Source of the DNA: Solen grandis
Taxonomy: Eukaryota; Mollusca; Bivalvia; Adapedonta; Solenidae
Length of the DNA: 64,000 nt
Assembly (NCBI GenBank): GCA_021229015.1
Contig: CM037777.1
Location: forward strand, 20,644,110 to 20,708,109
Reading direction: 5' to 3'
Translations under genes and position numbers: made by a program
Part shown: positions 45,801-56,205 of the stretch, one piece after another
Position numbering within the stretch: position 1 is the stretch's first letter
Layout: each line of letters begins with the position of its first letter
The notes under the pieces: generated by a model
What the model saw: the letters and a program-made list of their open reading frames with translations, nothing else
Databases searched by the model: none
What the model was told of the DNA's origin: nothing

Positions 45801-48800
45801 AGTTACGCAACTTAATTCCAATGGAGAAAGAAGGCTACTCACCTGATGATACCTGAGAAATGGAACATCTCGGCCACAAGATACGATATATAGGCCAGGA
45901 CAAACACTGCCAGGGGCTCAACAACTGTAACAAATGTTTTAAACATCGAGTATAAAACTACAGCAAATTGATCATACATGATCAGTTATCTGTCTGAAAG
46001 CGAATAAATCGAGGTTTTATATTGCCTTATTTGAATCAGTGTTTCCATTATTGTATACATAGTGTTGTTTCGTAACGGCGCCAAATCCGACACAAAAATC
46101 AGCTCGTTCTTTTAGAAATAATGAGCATCACTGATCGGCAATGTACGAGGTAGAGAGGTGATCTTTATATTCGAGATATTTACTACCAAATTATCATTAT
46201 CAATCACAGGCAGTAAAACTTTACTTTTTTCAAAGTATATTGTAATAAATTGTTTTCAAGATCAAACGTAATAAAGATCTATATGAAGAAAAACATTTAT
46301 GTCAATATAGTAAAATTGTGATAAACAGAGCACTGACGGGGAAAAATAGAATATTCGAAATATCGCGAGTCTCGGATAAGAGAGGTTTTATATCTAAAGC
46401 TTATGTTTCTTTGGTGTAAATCAATATAATTTACACTGGAGCTTGACATATACCTCAAATCAGACAAGGACCACTGGGCTTGAAAATTCGTTGATCGGAC
46501 CAAAGCTATTTTAAAAGTGTATATTGCGATTATTTTCTTATTGTGACGCGTCAGTCCTTTTACCTTGGTGCATTTGTGCACTTCTTGTAGTAATAAAATG
46601 GTTGTCGGTAGATGGCTGAATTGCTATGGCAGCAAAGGTAGACTTTAAAACAACGATATATTTAGGATAAAATTCATACGCACCTCTGCAGTGTTCCGTG
46701 TATTTTGTGATGATCGCGGTCAGCGCTCCGAAGATGATGCCGATTGCAAGGCCTCCAAGACTGACAACAAAAAACTGCAGCACGCCCAGTGTCACCTATA
46801 GACAAAGAGAAAACAAAAACTTATTTTGTAGGGGCCTCCGTGGTCGAGCGGATAGTCTTTGACTTAATAGAGCAGTCAGTCCCTCACTAATTAAGTTCGG
46901 ATCCCGACATGGTCACTCGGATTTATTACCCACAGAAACCTTCCAGCTGACCTCATCTGTGTACCTCGGGTTTTATTAGCTGGACGTCGCTATATGACTG
47001 GAAATATTGTCGCAGCGAATATAAACACTAAACTTGTTTCGTCATTTCTAACAAACAGAATGTTTCCTTGCACACACAGAAGAATCTCAATATAATTAAA
47101 TTCACTTCTTTGGCTTCATCTGTCCTGAGGAAAATGGGACACAAATGGCATTTTATTACCAAAGAATCCGAAAGATTTTATTAGGACAATAGAAAAAGCT
47201 GACGAGTAATAAAATCTCACTCTTAACCGAAACAGTGTTTGAATAATTAATGAGGAAGAAACAAAACTTTAAAAAATATTGTTACAGTAACAATTTTCGT
47301 CTCTGGAGTAAGGTTGAATAGCGAGGGCATTGTTATCTGATAACATACAATACGCACTAAAAATATTTTATAACAGTCAACTATTTCATTTTATTCATAA
47401 TAAATTTATAATTCTTGAAATGATTGAATACGACAACAGCGAATATGCATATTAGCTAGTAAAATCGATCTTACATAACATTATATTTCTTTTTTTTAAA
47501 ATTCACAATGTCCAAATCGCCACTAATTCCACACGAATTACGCACCTGCCCTGCAGTAATTTCATCCATCAGATTGAACGTCTTCATCATGTTGTAAAGC
47601 ACCACTGTAACGGCGTCTAGAAAAACGACAAATTTCATGGATGGTTATTGGCGCTTTAATGATTAGGCAAGGAACTGCATGTGTTTTATATCAGAGGGTG
47701 TCTTGGTACATGACTGAGGATTTGGTACAAGAACATTCCATGACCTTCCTAAGCGCAAAGTACTGGTCCAATCCGCTAGCTGGATTAGTATTAATACATT
47801 TTAACCCTTTCCCTCATATAGACTCATTTGACGCACTCAATAGGTACCACGTAAAGCCTGATCTGCAAAAAACCACAGTTAAACTTTACCAAATTTAATA
47901 ACAAAATCCTCATTTCCAGACCACTGAGGAGCAGCGAACAGCATAAAACCTGATCAGCCTGCGAGTTACTCGCAGGCTGATCTGGTTTTATGTTGTTCGC
48001 ATAGGTCTTTTCATGGTTTCCTCTATGAGGGAAAGGGTTAAGGGCTTGATACCCAATCGACATAAGAAGAAATACATTAAAACGATTGGTGTAATCATAT
48101 ATATTATACCTTAAATAGCAATACATTTGTTTTGGATACAACTACAATAAAACCTGTCTAATGGTAAAACATAGAGACGGACATAGCGGTGATGCTTCAA
48201 TCGTATTTTTTTTAGGATTAAATATACACTATTGCACAAGAAAGTGCGTACCCAGGCTTTCGTTAATAATTTTTGATGGGTCTTTTCTTTTTAAATTATA
48301 TAATATTTGATACAAAGATACGTATACATGACATTTCTTTTCTAAAGCATTGCTTTTGTGATTATTTGCAGACAAAACATTTTTTGTGACAGAAATGATA
48401 TATTAAAAAAAAAACAACAACAAAAAAACAACAAAAAAACAACACATGTGCATTTTTTTAATTGAAACTGTGTATATACAATACCAAGGGACACTGAGAC
48501 TGTTCAGCGTTACAAAGAATATACTTGGAGCCTTTTAGAAATGCAATAGATTTCCGATATCTGATACTGGAGGAAAGGAATTACCATTGAGCAAAGATTC
48601 ACCAAACACAAGGAAGTAAAGCGTGTTGTTGACACCGATTTCTTGGAAAATGGCCAGCACCTGAAATTGAAATCACCAAGTACGTCACAAGCAACAACGA
48701 AACAAAATAAATGCTCAAATATATAGAGGCTATGTATAAGTTATCTTTTATATTTAAATCTTATGAAATTATTTGCAAGCGACGCGAAGCGGAGCGTTAC

Positions 48801-51800
48801 GATAAGTCCATAAACTCTAAAATATAAACGATAGCATATTTACAGTTTGCCACGTACGCCATACAGTTTCACCTCTGATTTCGCGTGATGGAACCAACCC
48901 CGATTGATTGACAGTCCAAGAGATGGTTCACAGTCAGTATCGCTGGGTACATTTTGTATGGCTACATGCAAAACATGACGTAATCTCCCGCCGCCGCTAC
49001 AAGCTCCGCCCATATTTTCTCCTTATCAAGACCTCACGAATCATTTTATACAATTTTTTTTTTTAAATGTTTAACGAGATGCAAGCATTTTTTTTAGACG
49101 ATTAAGTCGGACAAACTGTAAATGTATATGGCAGTGTTCATCTGTGCTGTTCTAAAGAAATAAGGAGCTTCCACGCAAGCGATAGCGACTGTCACAGGAG
49201 AATGTTTCTTTTTTTTAATTTACATTAACATACTTAGTAGCAGGTTTTATTATGTTTCTATGATAGGCTAATATGAAAAATAGTCGGACGACTATTTTAC
49301 GAAAGCACTGCTACAATTGTAGTACTATGAAAAATTATAGGCGGCTATGCGCAAAATTTGATATAGTAGCGAGTTTTGTCCTTTAATACATAATAACCCA
49401 CAAAATTTTACAGGAATGCAGCGTTTTCGTTGCTTAACAGGTGAATCTGGCCTCCAATTCATCTTTGCGCAGATGAAATGTGTCGGTAGAAGATATAGTA
49501 TTGACATTATAGTTATAATTATAATAGAATTAAATAGATATTCATCTGTTGATGTCAAAATTTCGGAGTTGTTGTTTTGACCCTACAACCTCATAATATT
49601 GAATACAGATAATGACGTTGCTTATTTATTTAAATTTTGCCGGAAAAAAGGAGACTCATATCAGAACTAATGGCAAAAAGGAGTTAGTCTTTATTTTTGA
49701 TAAATTAAAGAATTATTAAACAAGACAGGCGCGGTGCAGTGCTTGTGTTAACTACGGTTTCAAAGGGTGGGATTATATCCCCTCAGAATAGGGGTTGGGA
49801 CGAGACTTTTTGATGACCTTCCAAGGCGCAAAGTACTGGTCCAACCCAGGAATCTATGACTTGTTCCCCAATCGACGTAAAAGAAACAAACATACATTCA
49901 GATAATGAAAGTATTTCACCAGTATCTATTTTAATTAGCTAGATGTTAACTTTCGAATTAATCATTGTTGAACTAAGACGTGTAATAGAATTTCGTTTTG
50001 AAAAAAACTTTTTAAAAACAGCAGCAGTAATAAACAATAGTATTGTTACATTGTTCCGTTGCTACAGGTAAGTTTAATTTGTCTATTTTATGTTAATCAA
50101 GTCAGTTATTGCGAGTAATATTAAATTCCATCCTTGTTTCTTCGCAGAACGGTACTGCATATACACATAAAAAGGAAAGAACTGCATTGAAGTTAACCAT
50201 GTTTTTGTAGAAAATGATATAAACGAAAATTGAATCTATTTGAAATTGGCTTCAAAAACCTTTAGAAGTCAAGCAGTAAATGTCTAAATTACGGTCTTAG
50301 AAAATAAGGCGTGACAATTTCTGTTGTTTAATTTATCACATATAAACTTAATAACATTATTTTTCTGTCATTTGTTTTCACCAAATATTCTTTCTTAGGC
50401 GAGTGTATGTTTTCTATGATGGTTTTCGGGGTACTAACGAGATCGATCCATATTTGCATATTAAATATAATTAAAATTTTCATTTAATTAGAATAAAGGG
50501 GTGCAACAATTAATTTTGTCATCTCGATCAAAACAGAGCAGCGTTCATTCAAATGTAGGTCAACGGTGATGACATAAAAAGTTACTAACAAGTTTTCGGG
50601 GTATTTTCAAATTAAGCTCAACATACTCTGTTATTTAAATATGCATCAAAATTCCATTTCAGGGAATTAATGCTGCTATGATTTGATATTTATAGAGCCT
50701 TTATTTCGTCTGAGATGCTGATCTGATTATTTTTTTCTGATTGGCATCCACGGTCGGAAAAAAGTTGCAACTTTATCCGGGAAAACTGCTAACCTTACAC
50801 CCACCCCTTTCGACGATCATTTTTTTTCATTTTAAACTTAATGACAGTTACCATTGATGACACATATGGATAATTAAAACATTTTTACACGTATTCATCA
50901 CAAAACATATACTTTACACACCTTAAAAAGCTTCTCGCACAAGCTATTTTCCAACCCCTTAAAATTCATAACAAATATCCGCCATTTTTTTTTATTCAAA
51001 TTAAGCCATCATGTGACTTATTATCCTGGTAATTGATAATATTTAGTTTGCTGAGCGCAAAATACTAAACCTGTAAGTTGTATTAACTTAAATAAAAAAT
51101 ATAAATGGATTTTTGTTTGAAAATATGTCAATTTAAGTAATTCAGACAAGTTTGATCTACAAAACAGCTAATCAAATACGAGTTCAAGATTTTAATGAAA
51201 TGGACGTGCATCTTAAACATTGTCCAAAATTTACACAAGTTATATGATGTCTTAATTTGAATATTAGAGCATGGCTGACATTTGTTTTGATCATATGGGA
51301 CAGCGAAAACAACTCGTCATATCACGTTCTCACGCGCAAACTATGTTAAAGTAAAATACCCCGAAAACTTGTTATACCCCGAAAACTGGTAGTCAACCAT
51401 AATTATAAAAGGAAATTGGTATTCCAGAAGCTTTCTCTTTCAAAATATAAGGACGTGGCATTGTTTGATTAATATTTAAATATATAATACAAAAATCAAC
51501 TTAATATATCGTGTTAATTGAAGTGGTTTGTACTTTTACCCCTTGATTGAGTTTGAGCAAAAGAACCTATCAGTCCAAGTTAACGGATGCTTGCATTTGC
51601 ACTGAAATCTTTTTATGCGTTTGGAGGACCATGATTATGATTTAATAATGGATTGATTATCTAAATGATCCAAATACAAAATTGCGACCTTTCGTGAAGC
51701 GAAAATTTCGTGATGCGATAAGATGAGGGATCGTTATCCGAGGAACGATTATATGAGGGTCGTTATCCGAGGAACGATAATATGAGGGTCGTTATCCGAG

Positions 51801-53619
51801 GAACGATAATTCGTGACGCGATAATATGAGGGTCGTTATCCAAGGAGCGATAATATGAGGGTCGTTATCCGAGGAACGATTATATGTGACGCGATAAGAT
51901 GATGAGTTGCAATCCAAGGAACGTTAATTCGAAACTCGATAAAATGAGGTTCGTTATCCGAGGAACGATAATATGAGGGCCGTTATCCGAGGAACGATAT
52001 TTCGTGTCGCGATAACATAAATCGTTATCCGAGGAACGATAATTCGTGACGCAAGAAGATGAGTGGCGTTTTCCGAGGAACGATAAGTCGCGAAGTGTTA
52101 GCTCGAGGAACCGTATTCCGAGGAGCGGATACCGGTTGGGGCAGTGATTTTATATTTCCTTTCCCATGTGCAAAGTAATGGTCCAACCCAGGAAACGCCC
52201 AGAGTGATTAGTAAATGTTGTAAGAACTGGTTTCCCGATCGATGTTAAATCATTAATTTGTATCGCTATCATTTGTTATTCCTGTACTACTAATTCAGTA
52301 CTCAGTACAGCTTGCAGTTATGGTTGCTGATTTCTTTATATCAAGTGAATTGCTTCCTTTTAATATTTTCTATAATTTATTATATCCTTTAAATGCAAAC
52401 TATCCATGCATTCTATTTTTCTAAATAATACTGGTGCAACGACAGATAGAAGTAGAGCATAGAAACATATAGAACGTTGGCAAACGACACACACGTAACG
52501 TATATGATTGTGCAATTTGATATTTTGCCTACAGAAATCTTCAAGGTATATCTGACAGTAGCTCGACTTGTTTCACTACATGAACACCTGTTCAATAATA
52601 TATTTAATAAGAAGGAGGTGCATGTATCTTAATAGGTATCCCCTGTCTGTCTGAACCGGGCGGCTCCCCGAAAATCAACACGATGGATTAAAACACTTCA
52701 AGTCTCCAGTATCTTATAGATGTTAGACTAAATCCGAATCCACTTACAGCATATATAATTCAGTTTCAATTTCATCACAGAAAGACCTCGAGAAATGCCT
52801 AATTTACAGGAAAGATTCTATTAGAAAAAACAAACAAAAACAAATTGTGGCTGTCTCGTTCTATATTTAGCTCAAAACAATGACAGCATAAAATTAACAT
52901 ACAAGGTTTTTTTTTCTTCAGAATTTCGTAGATTTTCTTCTTATCTTCTCTACTACCGTGTATCAATATTTATTCAGTCTATAGAAAAAGTCCATGAACT
53001 GCTGAAACACACCATGTACACCGAGACATCCGTGGTTTTACTGAACAGTGTGTTTCAGAACAAGCTCCGCCCATTTTTCTCACTATTTTGCCCTGTCTTA
53101 ACAAGTAAGGCTTCTGGGTAAATATTTCATTATGTCGGCTTAATTAATTAATCAAACATCATTTGAGACTTTGCTAATTAGGAATTTTGAAAAATTTATA
53201 TTCCCTTGCAAATTCTGAGCTAAAACGCACTGCGGCTTTGGGATACAATAAAACGTTGACAATTGTAACGCTGTATAGTTGGTCATTGCAAAGCAAAATT
53301 CTTAAATTATTGAGAATAACATTGATAAAGACTGCTGCTTTGGTTGGTATAGATGTGGAAGATTTTGTTGTTGTTTTTAATGATCATATACTTTTCATTA
53401 TGATGCTACTTTTTATGATGATATTTATATGCTGCTGCTGATAATGTTGCGGCTGGTATGATGGTGGTATGAAACTGTTGTTCTTGATTACGATGATGAT
53501 ACTGATGATTATTCTACCAACAATGTTCTTTTTGTTGTTGTTGGCAAAGACGATGATGTTGTTGATGAAGATGAAGATGATTTTTGATAATGATGATGTT
53601 GTTGTTGTTGATGATGTGG

Positions 53620-53651
<32 letters not shown>

Positions 53652-54534
53652 AACTTACTGCCACAGGATCCACGGCGACAATGACAGCGCTGAAGACGAG
53701 GCACTGGATAAGGCTGAGGTCAGGCATGTCGTCCCCCATCATCCCCGCCAGGTGTAACCCGAACAGCGAGGGACCTGGTACACCAATTAATTGTCCAATT
53801 GACAATGTATAAAGATAAACTTTTTTGAGACTTACTAGTATTTTGTCTTTTGTTTTGTACAGAAAGTTTGCTGACAGTGTTCTAACAGTAGAAAGTCATG
53901 TTACTGATAAAAAAATTGGAAGCTACTTCCCTTTAAAACAAAATATAATTATTCAAAATTCTTTTTCAGATTGCAGCAGTAAGGCAAGTATCCGTAAAAG
54001 AAATGATGAGAGATATATAAACCATAATGTAATATTGACTTTTGAAATGATATTGTGTGACACCATTCCGATGTCATGCGTGATGGAATTGTTGGTCATG
54101 AATAATATTTACTTGCCAACATCTGGAGTAAAAAGTAATACTTACCCCCACCCACTTTGTTTAAACCCTTTACACAATAGTTATCTTTTCTAAAATAACC
54201 CAACATTTTGAAATGCTATGTCAATTTGACAATAAAGTTCTTCCCATCCTAATAGCCATAATTTCATATCGTGCCACTGGATGGTTATATTTCTTTGGAA
54301 CTTTATCACTTTGAAGACATTCAAAAATAAAAATATTTCACCACGGTTTTTTTTCTCCAGTTTTTATCTAATTTGGAGGAGATAATCCGCATATAAGTTA
54401 ACATTGAAGCCTATGGAAAATATGCATTTTCTGTGAATATGAAAAAAATTTGATTTATGAGAAAAACTCATGGTAGAAAGATGCATTTTTTATCAACTTT
54501 CATGAAAAAAAAACACTAAATTTTACCATAGGAA

Positions 54535-54571
<37 letters not shown>

Positions 54572-55759
54572 CAGGGGAGATAACTCATGACAACAAAATA
54601 ATCAAGGGGAGGTAACAAATGAACTTCTGTAATTTGTCATAACATGTCAATTTGCCCCACAGATTACCATTGTTTGACACTTTAAAAGCTTATATACATG
54701 TGTATTTTTAAGTTATATTGGCTTTGATGGAATAGATCGCTATTAGAATGGGGAGACCTTAAGTAAATGTTTCAATACACAACAACAACAACAACAACAA
54801 AAAGAAAAAAAAGAAAGTGAAGAAAACACGAAAACAGATTTGTAAGGCCCAATAAATTTGGTTTGAAAGCAAAACTCAAAAGCTCGGACATCCAAAAAAC
54901 GTGGCAATAACTTTAACCGGTATTAATAAAACAAGTACAATCAGGTGGAAAACATAACATGCATTATATATTGAAATGATTTAAAATAAATACAATGCGA
55001 AATAAGAGAGGCCTCCCAAAGTAATGTCTGATATAGTTGTATGACAAGGAAACTCTTACCTATCATAAAGCAATTCAGCACCGTTCCCTGGAAGAAGATG
55101 AAGCAGGAAATCTAAATTCTAAAATGATTTTACGAATGAAACTTAAGAATATTCACTTTTGATAAATTCAGTTGTTGATTAATCTTAAATCATATCATCA
55201 CATTTAGGTGATGATATTTGCAATTTTGAGGACATAATACATATAAATAATTACTTTGAAAATGTATAATTTCTTCTATTTGAGCTTAATTATATAAGGA
55301 AGTGACAATCCTACAAGAATATCTTATTCGTAACGGTCAATAAGAAATTTACTTGACAATGAATTTTGTTAATTTGTTGAAATTGTTTGTAATATCAATT
55401 GAGGTATTAATCAATCGTTTGCCTCATATAAACGCGTATTGACGCAAGGAAGGGCAAAAAGGGCAGACCCAGATCAAACAGTTCCTCCCAGCTGCTGTCT
55501 AATCAGGGTTTCCTCTGTTTGCAAATACATGTAAACTATAATTGCTCAGATTCTAACGGTCTGTGCAGAAAAGAAAAAAATCCTTTTTTTTTTTCATAAA
55601 CCATGATTTAAATTTCAGTCAAGTAATAAAATTGTATATGAATATACATGAGATAATGGTCAAGGGAGACTACTCACCAATACTGCGTATATCAGTACGG
55701 TGCCAACGTTGTCATAGAACGTTCGGTCGTGTAAACTGTAGGCGGACTCTAATATAATG
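35823..55759 (-). CDS. SLC9A-like: Na+/H+ exchanger (SLC9A/NHE family), 15 exons, 5' incomplete
   Basis: The protein exchanges Na+ for H+ across a membrane, controlling pH and cell volume. Fifteen exons (1498 nt, 498 codons plus stop) are joined by GT-AG introns whose phases all agree. Family marks appear in order: YAVLGT, VDPVA, FGESLLND (with the ND pair of electroneutral CPA1 exchangers), YGGLRGAVAF, FFTVFIQGSTIKPLV, and a cytoplasmic helix (DHVMAGIEEILGKRGEHHF) like the CHP-binding segment. The N-terminal membrane segments before IILES are missing; their exons lie upstream or beyond the window. The tail is short and may have an alternative form. The motif set favours the plasma-membrane SLC9A1-5 type, but the exact subtype is uncertain. 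Confidence 0.93.
36085..36260 (-). repeat. tRNA-derived SINE-like fragment in the exchanger intron
   Basis: On the minus strand, GATGGCCGATGGGTTAGAGA resembles a Leu/Ser-type tRNA 5' half with an A box. GGGTTAGATCCTC, 25 bases on, resembles a degenerate B box. It is probably a SINE head, not a working tRNA. Confidence 0.4.
36450..36530 (-). CDS. Exchanger exon 14: cytoplasmic tail
   Basis: This 81 bp exon encodes QHFENLAGSKMIRAKYGSDA and then DTEELI. The acceptor is TTTTTTAG and the donor ATCAG|GTATGT. Confidence 0.88.
36802..36908 (-). CDS. Exchanger exon 13: cytoplasmic tail
   Basis: This 107 bp exon encodes EVLEHYNTHYLKHWLQRDPI and then TDEQIMQYFEQMAL. The first part continues the amphipathic helix that binds calcineurin-homologous protein in relatives. 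Confidence 0.92.
36909..38062. other. Exchanger intron 12, no further feature
   Basis: AT-rich intron of 1.15 kb between exons 12 and 13. A 67-codon plus-strand frame at 37587 has no recognised domain. Confidence 0.6.
38063..38218 (-). CDS. Exchanger exon 12: GSTIKPLV and CHP-binding-like helix
   Basis: This 156 bp exon is exactly 52 codons. It includes GSTIKPLVKFLRVRMEVHAE, ending the membrane domain, and HVTDHVMAGIEEILGKRGEH, the start of the cytoplasmic regulatory helix. Confidence 0.95.
38219..39469. other. Exchanger intron 11
   Basis: A 1.25 kb intron. Around 38385-38450 the words GGATTACCGAACCCCCAG and CAGGAATTCCCGGAATACCG look like part of a small dispersed repeat. Nothing else is supported. 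Confidence 0.5.
39470..39595 (-). CDS. Exchanger exon 11: AYGGLRGAVAFSL
   Basis: This 126 bp exon is exactly 42 codons: AYGGLRGAVAFSLVDVLQQE and then FLISTLMVIFFTVFIQ. The YGGLRGAVAF motif is diagnostic of the NHE family. Confidence 0.97.
39596..42425. other. Exchanger intron 10
   Basis: A 2.8 kb intron carrying the GCA/CAA microsatellite (39802-39908) and an A/C-rich AACAACAACAAAAACAAA tract near 41040-41085. No exon or RNA gene was recognised in the rest. Confidence 0.6.
39802..39908. repeat. Compound (GCA)n-(CAA)n microsatellite in the intron
   Basis: Runs of GCA (with one CA interruption) pass into about 22 CAA triplets. Both strands are open across it and would give Ala/Gln/Asn or Cys/Ala runs, but it lies between exons 10 and 11 of the exchanger. 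Coding use is unlikely. Confidence 0.93.
42426..42502 (-). CDS. Exchanger exon 10: VFGLTFLLNKSDRVRKMDYEEQ
   Basis: This 77 bp exon encodes VVFGLTFLLNKSDRVRKMDY and EEQFIM, leading directly into the YGGLRG motif of exon 11 (phase 0). Confidence 0.94.
42948..43081 (-). CDS. Exchanger exon 9: VIFMFLGVALF and next helix
   Basis: This 134 bp exon reads ATNDCVIFMFLGVALFKNE and then HVGFILWALLLCLVYRFV. Family members usually have SxSETxIFxFLG here; this protein has ATNDCVIFMFLG, so the usual Glu is replaced by Asp. Confidence 0.93.
43082..43766. repeat. Exchanger intron 8 with a tRNA-like SINE
   Basis: On the minus strand, 43480-43545 contains GGATTCGATCCCCGG, a good B-box-like block, with TTAAGCATCCGCCC upstream as a weak A box. 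At 43600-43730 the phrase TTGGTCCATCCCAGGAACTA, then TTGTTTCCCAGTCGACATGG, belongs to a repeat also seen near 31.9, 49.8 and 52.2 kb. Confidence 0.5.
43767..43862 (-). CDS. Exchanger exon 8: SIIGCGLTQAQYAFHNISKKS
   Basis: This 96 bp exon reads IIGCGLTQAQYAFHNISKKS and then TTVKYFSKMM. It includes the conserved NISKKSFTTVKYF region before the next membrane helix. Confidence 0.94.
43863..45842. other. Exchanger intron 7
   Basis: A 2 kb intron containing the SINE at 44543-44772. A minus-strand open frame (45402-45842) runs into exon 7 and beyond the donor site, so it is intron read-through, not a separate gene. Confidence 0.6.
44543..44772 (+). repeat. tRNA-derived SINE, family S1, copy 1
   Basis: The head GGGGCCTCCGTGGCGGAGAG is Leu/Ser-tRNA-like with an A box. 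GTGGGTTCGAATCCCAC is a nearly ideal B box at 44618-44634. The body has GGAAGCCTTCCAGGTGGATG and GCTGGACGTCGCTATATGAC, ending GACGGTAAACTCAAACAGTC. It lies antisense in an exchanger intron. Confidence 0.8.
45843..45924 (-). CDS. Exchanger exon 7: VVEPLAVFVLAYISYLVAE
   Basis: This 82 bp exon contains the VEPLAVFVLAYISYLVAEMF helix and FHFSGII, equivalent to the EP...YLxAE...SGI stretch of the family. It ends in phase 2. Confidence 0.95.
45925..46683. other. Exchanger intron 6
   Basis: A 0.76 kb AT-rich intron. I see no repeat or RNA gene. Confidence 0.6.
46684..46795 (-). CDS. Exchanger exon 6: FFVVSLGGLAIGIIFG
   Basis: This 112 bp exon encodes VTLGVLQFFVVSLGGLAIG and IIFGALTAIITKYTEHCR, a membrane helix followed by a basic turn. 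It ends in phase 1. Confidence 0.95.
46831..47035 (+). repeat. tRNA-derived SINE, family S1, copy 2
   Basis: The head is GGGGCCTCCGTGGTCGAGCG, with a degenerate B box (AAGTTCGGATCCCGAC). The body TTAGCTGGACGTCGCTATAT is shared with the copies at 44543 and 57762. The tail ends near AATATAAACACTAA. Confidence 0.75.
47546..47616 (-). CDS. Exchanger exon 5: DAVTVVLYNMMKTFN
   Basis: This 71 bp exon begins by completing Asp (G|AC) and reads AVTVVLYNMMKTFNLMDEI, then TAGQ, in phase 0. The split ND motif is the cation-binding site of electroneutral exchangers. Confidence 0.96.
47801..48041. mobile_element. 241 bp MITE with an internal 30 bp palindrome
   Basis: The terminal inverted repeats are TTAACCCTTTCCCTCATATA at the left and CTATGAGGGAAAGGGTTAA at the right. 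Inside, about 47934-48001, GCGAACAGCATAAAACCTG and GATCAGCCTGCGAG meet their complement around a TTA centre. The element is non-coding and sits in the intron between exons 4 and 5. A flanking target duplication is not obvious. Confidence 0.8.
48585..48660 (-). CDS. Exchanger exon 4: VLAIFQEIGVN...FGESLLN
   Basis: This 76 bp exon reads VLAIFQEIGVNNTLY and FLVFGESLLN. The final G begins the Asp codon of the LLND motif, completed by exon 5. Confidence 0.96.
48661..51689. other. Exchanger intron 3, left part
   Basis: Long intron. A dispersed repeat fragment lies at 49745-49890 (AAGTACTGGTCCAACCCAGG, CCCCAATCGACGTAAAAG). GCGACGCGAAGCGGAGCG near 48779 echoes the words of the minisatellite at 51.7 kb. 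No exon was recognised. Confidence 0.5.
51690..52135. repeat. Hairpin-forming minisatellite, 29 and 15 bp words
   Basis: The word TCGTTATCCGAGGAACGATA, with inverted arms ATCGTT and AACGAT, recurs at 29 bp steps (51732, 51761, 51790) linked by ATATGAGGG. A second word, TTCGTGACGCGATAA, is inserted every one to three units, making 44 bp steps. About eleven diverging copies run to 52135. It lies in intron 3 of the exchanger. Confidence 0.88.
52136..53658. other. Exchanger intron 3, right part
   Basis: A repeat fragment at 52150-52250 (AATGGTCCAACCCAGGAAAC, CTGGTTTCCCGATCGATG) belongs to the family near 31.9, 43.7 and 49.8 kb. The last 250 bases are rich in GAT/GTT triplets. No exon was seen. 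Confidence 0.5.
53490..53650. repeat. GAT/GTT-rich simple sequence next to exon 3
   Basis: Imperfect GATGAT and GTTGTT runs end in a pure (GAT)n tract at about 53621-53649, ten bases from the exon 3 donor. Expansion here could affect splicing. Open frames on both strands are low-complexity artefacts. Confidence 0.85.
53659..53774 (-). CDS. Exchanger exon 3: LVFSAVIVAVDPVA
   Basis: This 116 bp exon encodes PSLFGLHLAGMMGDD and then LVFSAVIVAVDPVA, ending in phase 0 before GTAAGT. The Asp of VDPVA is one of the conserved transport-core residues. Confidence 0.95.
53775..55059. other. Exchanger intron 2
   Basis: A 1.3 kb intron with a poly-T tract at about 54537-54563 and ACAACAACAACAACAAC near 54780. 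A 122-codon plus-strand frame at 53825 has no recognised domain and is not called as a gene. Confidence 0.55.
55060..55087 (-). CDS. Exchanger exon 2, 28 bp micro-exon
   Basis: The acceptor CTTCTTCCAG|GGAACG and donor ATAG|GTAAGAG enclose only 28 bases, encoding GTVLNCFMI plus one base. They bridge exons 1 and 3 in frame as YAVL-GTVLNCFMIG-PSLFG, matching the usual GTxxN segment. Confidence 0.88.
55678..55759 (-). CDS. Exchanger exon 1 (first found): IILESAYSLHD...YAVL
   Basis: The acceptor is ATTTCAG|CATT and the donor TTG|GTGAGT. The 82 bp encode IILESAYSLHDRTFYDNVG and TVLIYAVL, the family's PPIIL...GT segment. It enters with one base completing a codon from an unseen upstream exon and ends in phase 0. 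Confidence 0.92.
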
Positions 55760-55917
55760 CTGAAATATAGTCATAAATCATTTGTAAATGTCAGGAACTT
55801 CAATCATAAATTTCTTGCATCTGGCATTGTTCTAAAATATCCCCAGTTTCTCAATTGATTCAATATATTAGCTATGGTAAGATGATGGATTTTCCGAATA
55901 TTGCATTTATCAATTGG

Positions 55918-56205
55918 TCCAAAATTCTACAATTATTTGTTGGTACAGTATAGGGCGACATTCCGAATTCTACAATCTTCTGTGGTACAGTATAGGGCGA
56001 TATTCCGAATTCTACAATTATTTGTTGGTACAGTATAGGGCGATATTCCGAATTCTACAATTATTTGTTGGTACAGTATAGGGCGATATTCCGAATTTTA
56101 CAATCTTCTGGTGGTACAGTATAGGACGATATTCCGAATTCTACAATCTTCTGTTGGTACAATATAGAGCGATATTCCGAATTCTACAATCTTCTGTTCA
56201 TTAAT
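55918..56205. repeat. 43 bp minisatellite, about six copies
   Basis: The marker TAGGGCGA (or close variants) occurs at 55951, 55993, 56036, 56079, 56122 and 56165, a 42-43 bp step. Units read CCGAATTCTACAATTATTTG, then TTGGTACAGTATAGGGCGAT. Confidence 0.92.

Noticed and set aside
45402..45842. 146-codon minus-strand frame
   Set aside because: Intron read-through beyond the donor of exchanger exon 7; the downstream part shows no homology.
51690..52135. CRISPR-like array of 20 bp repeats
   Set aside because: Linkers are short and repeated, copies decay along the array, and it lies in an animal gene intron.
53825..54193. 122-codon plus-strand frame
   Set aside because: Within intron 2 of the exchanger; AT-driven composition and no recognisable domain.
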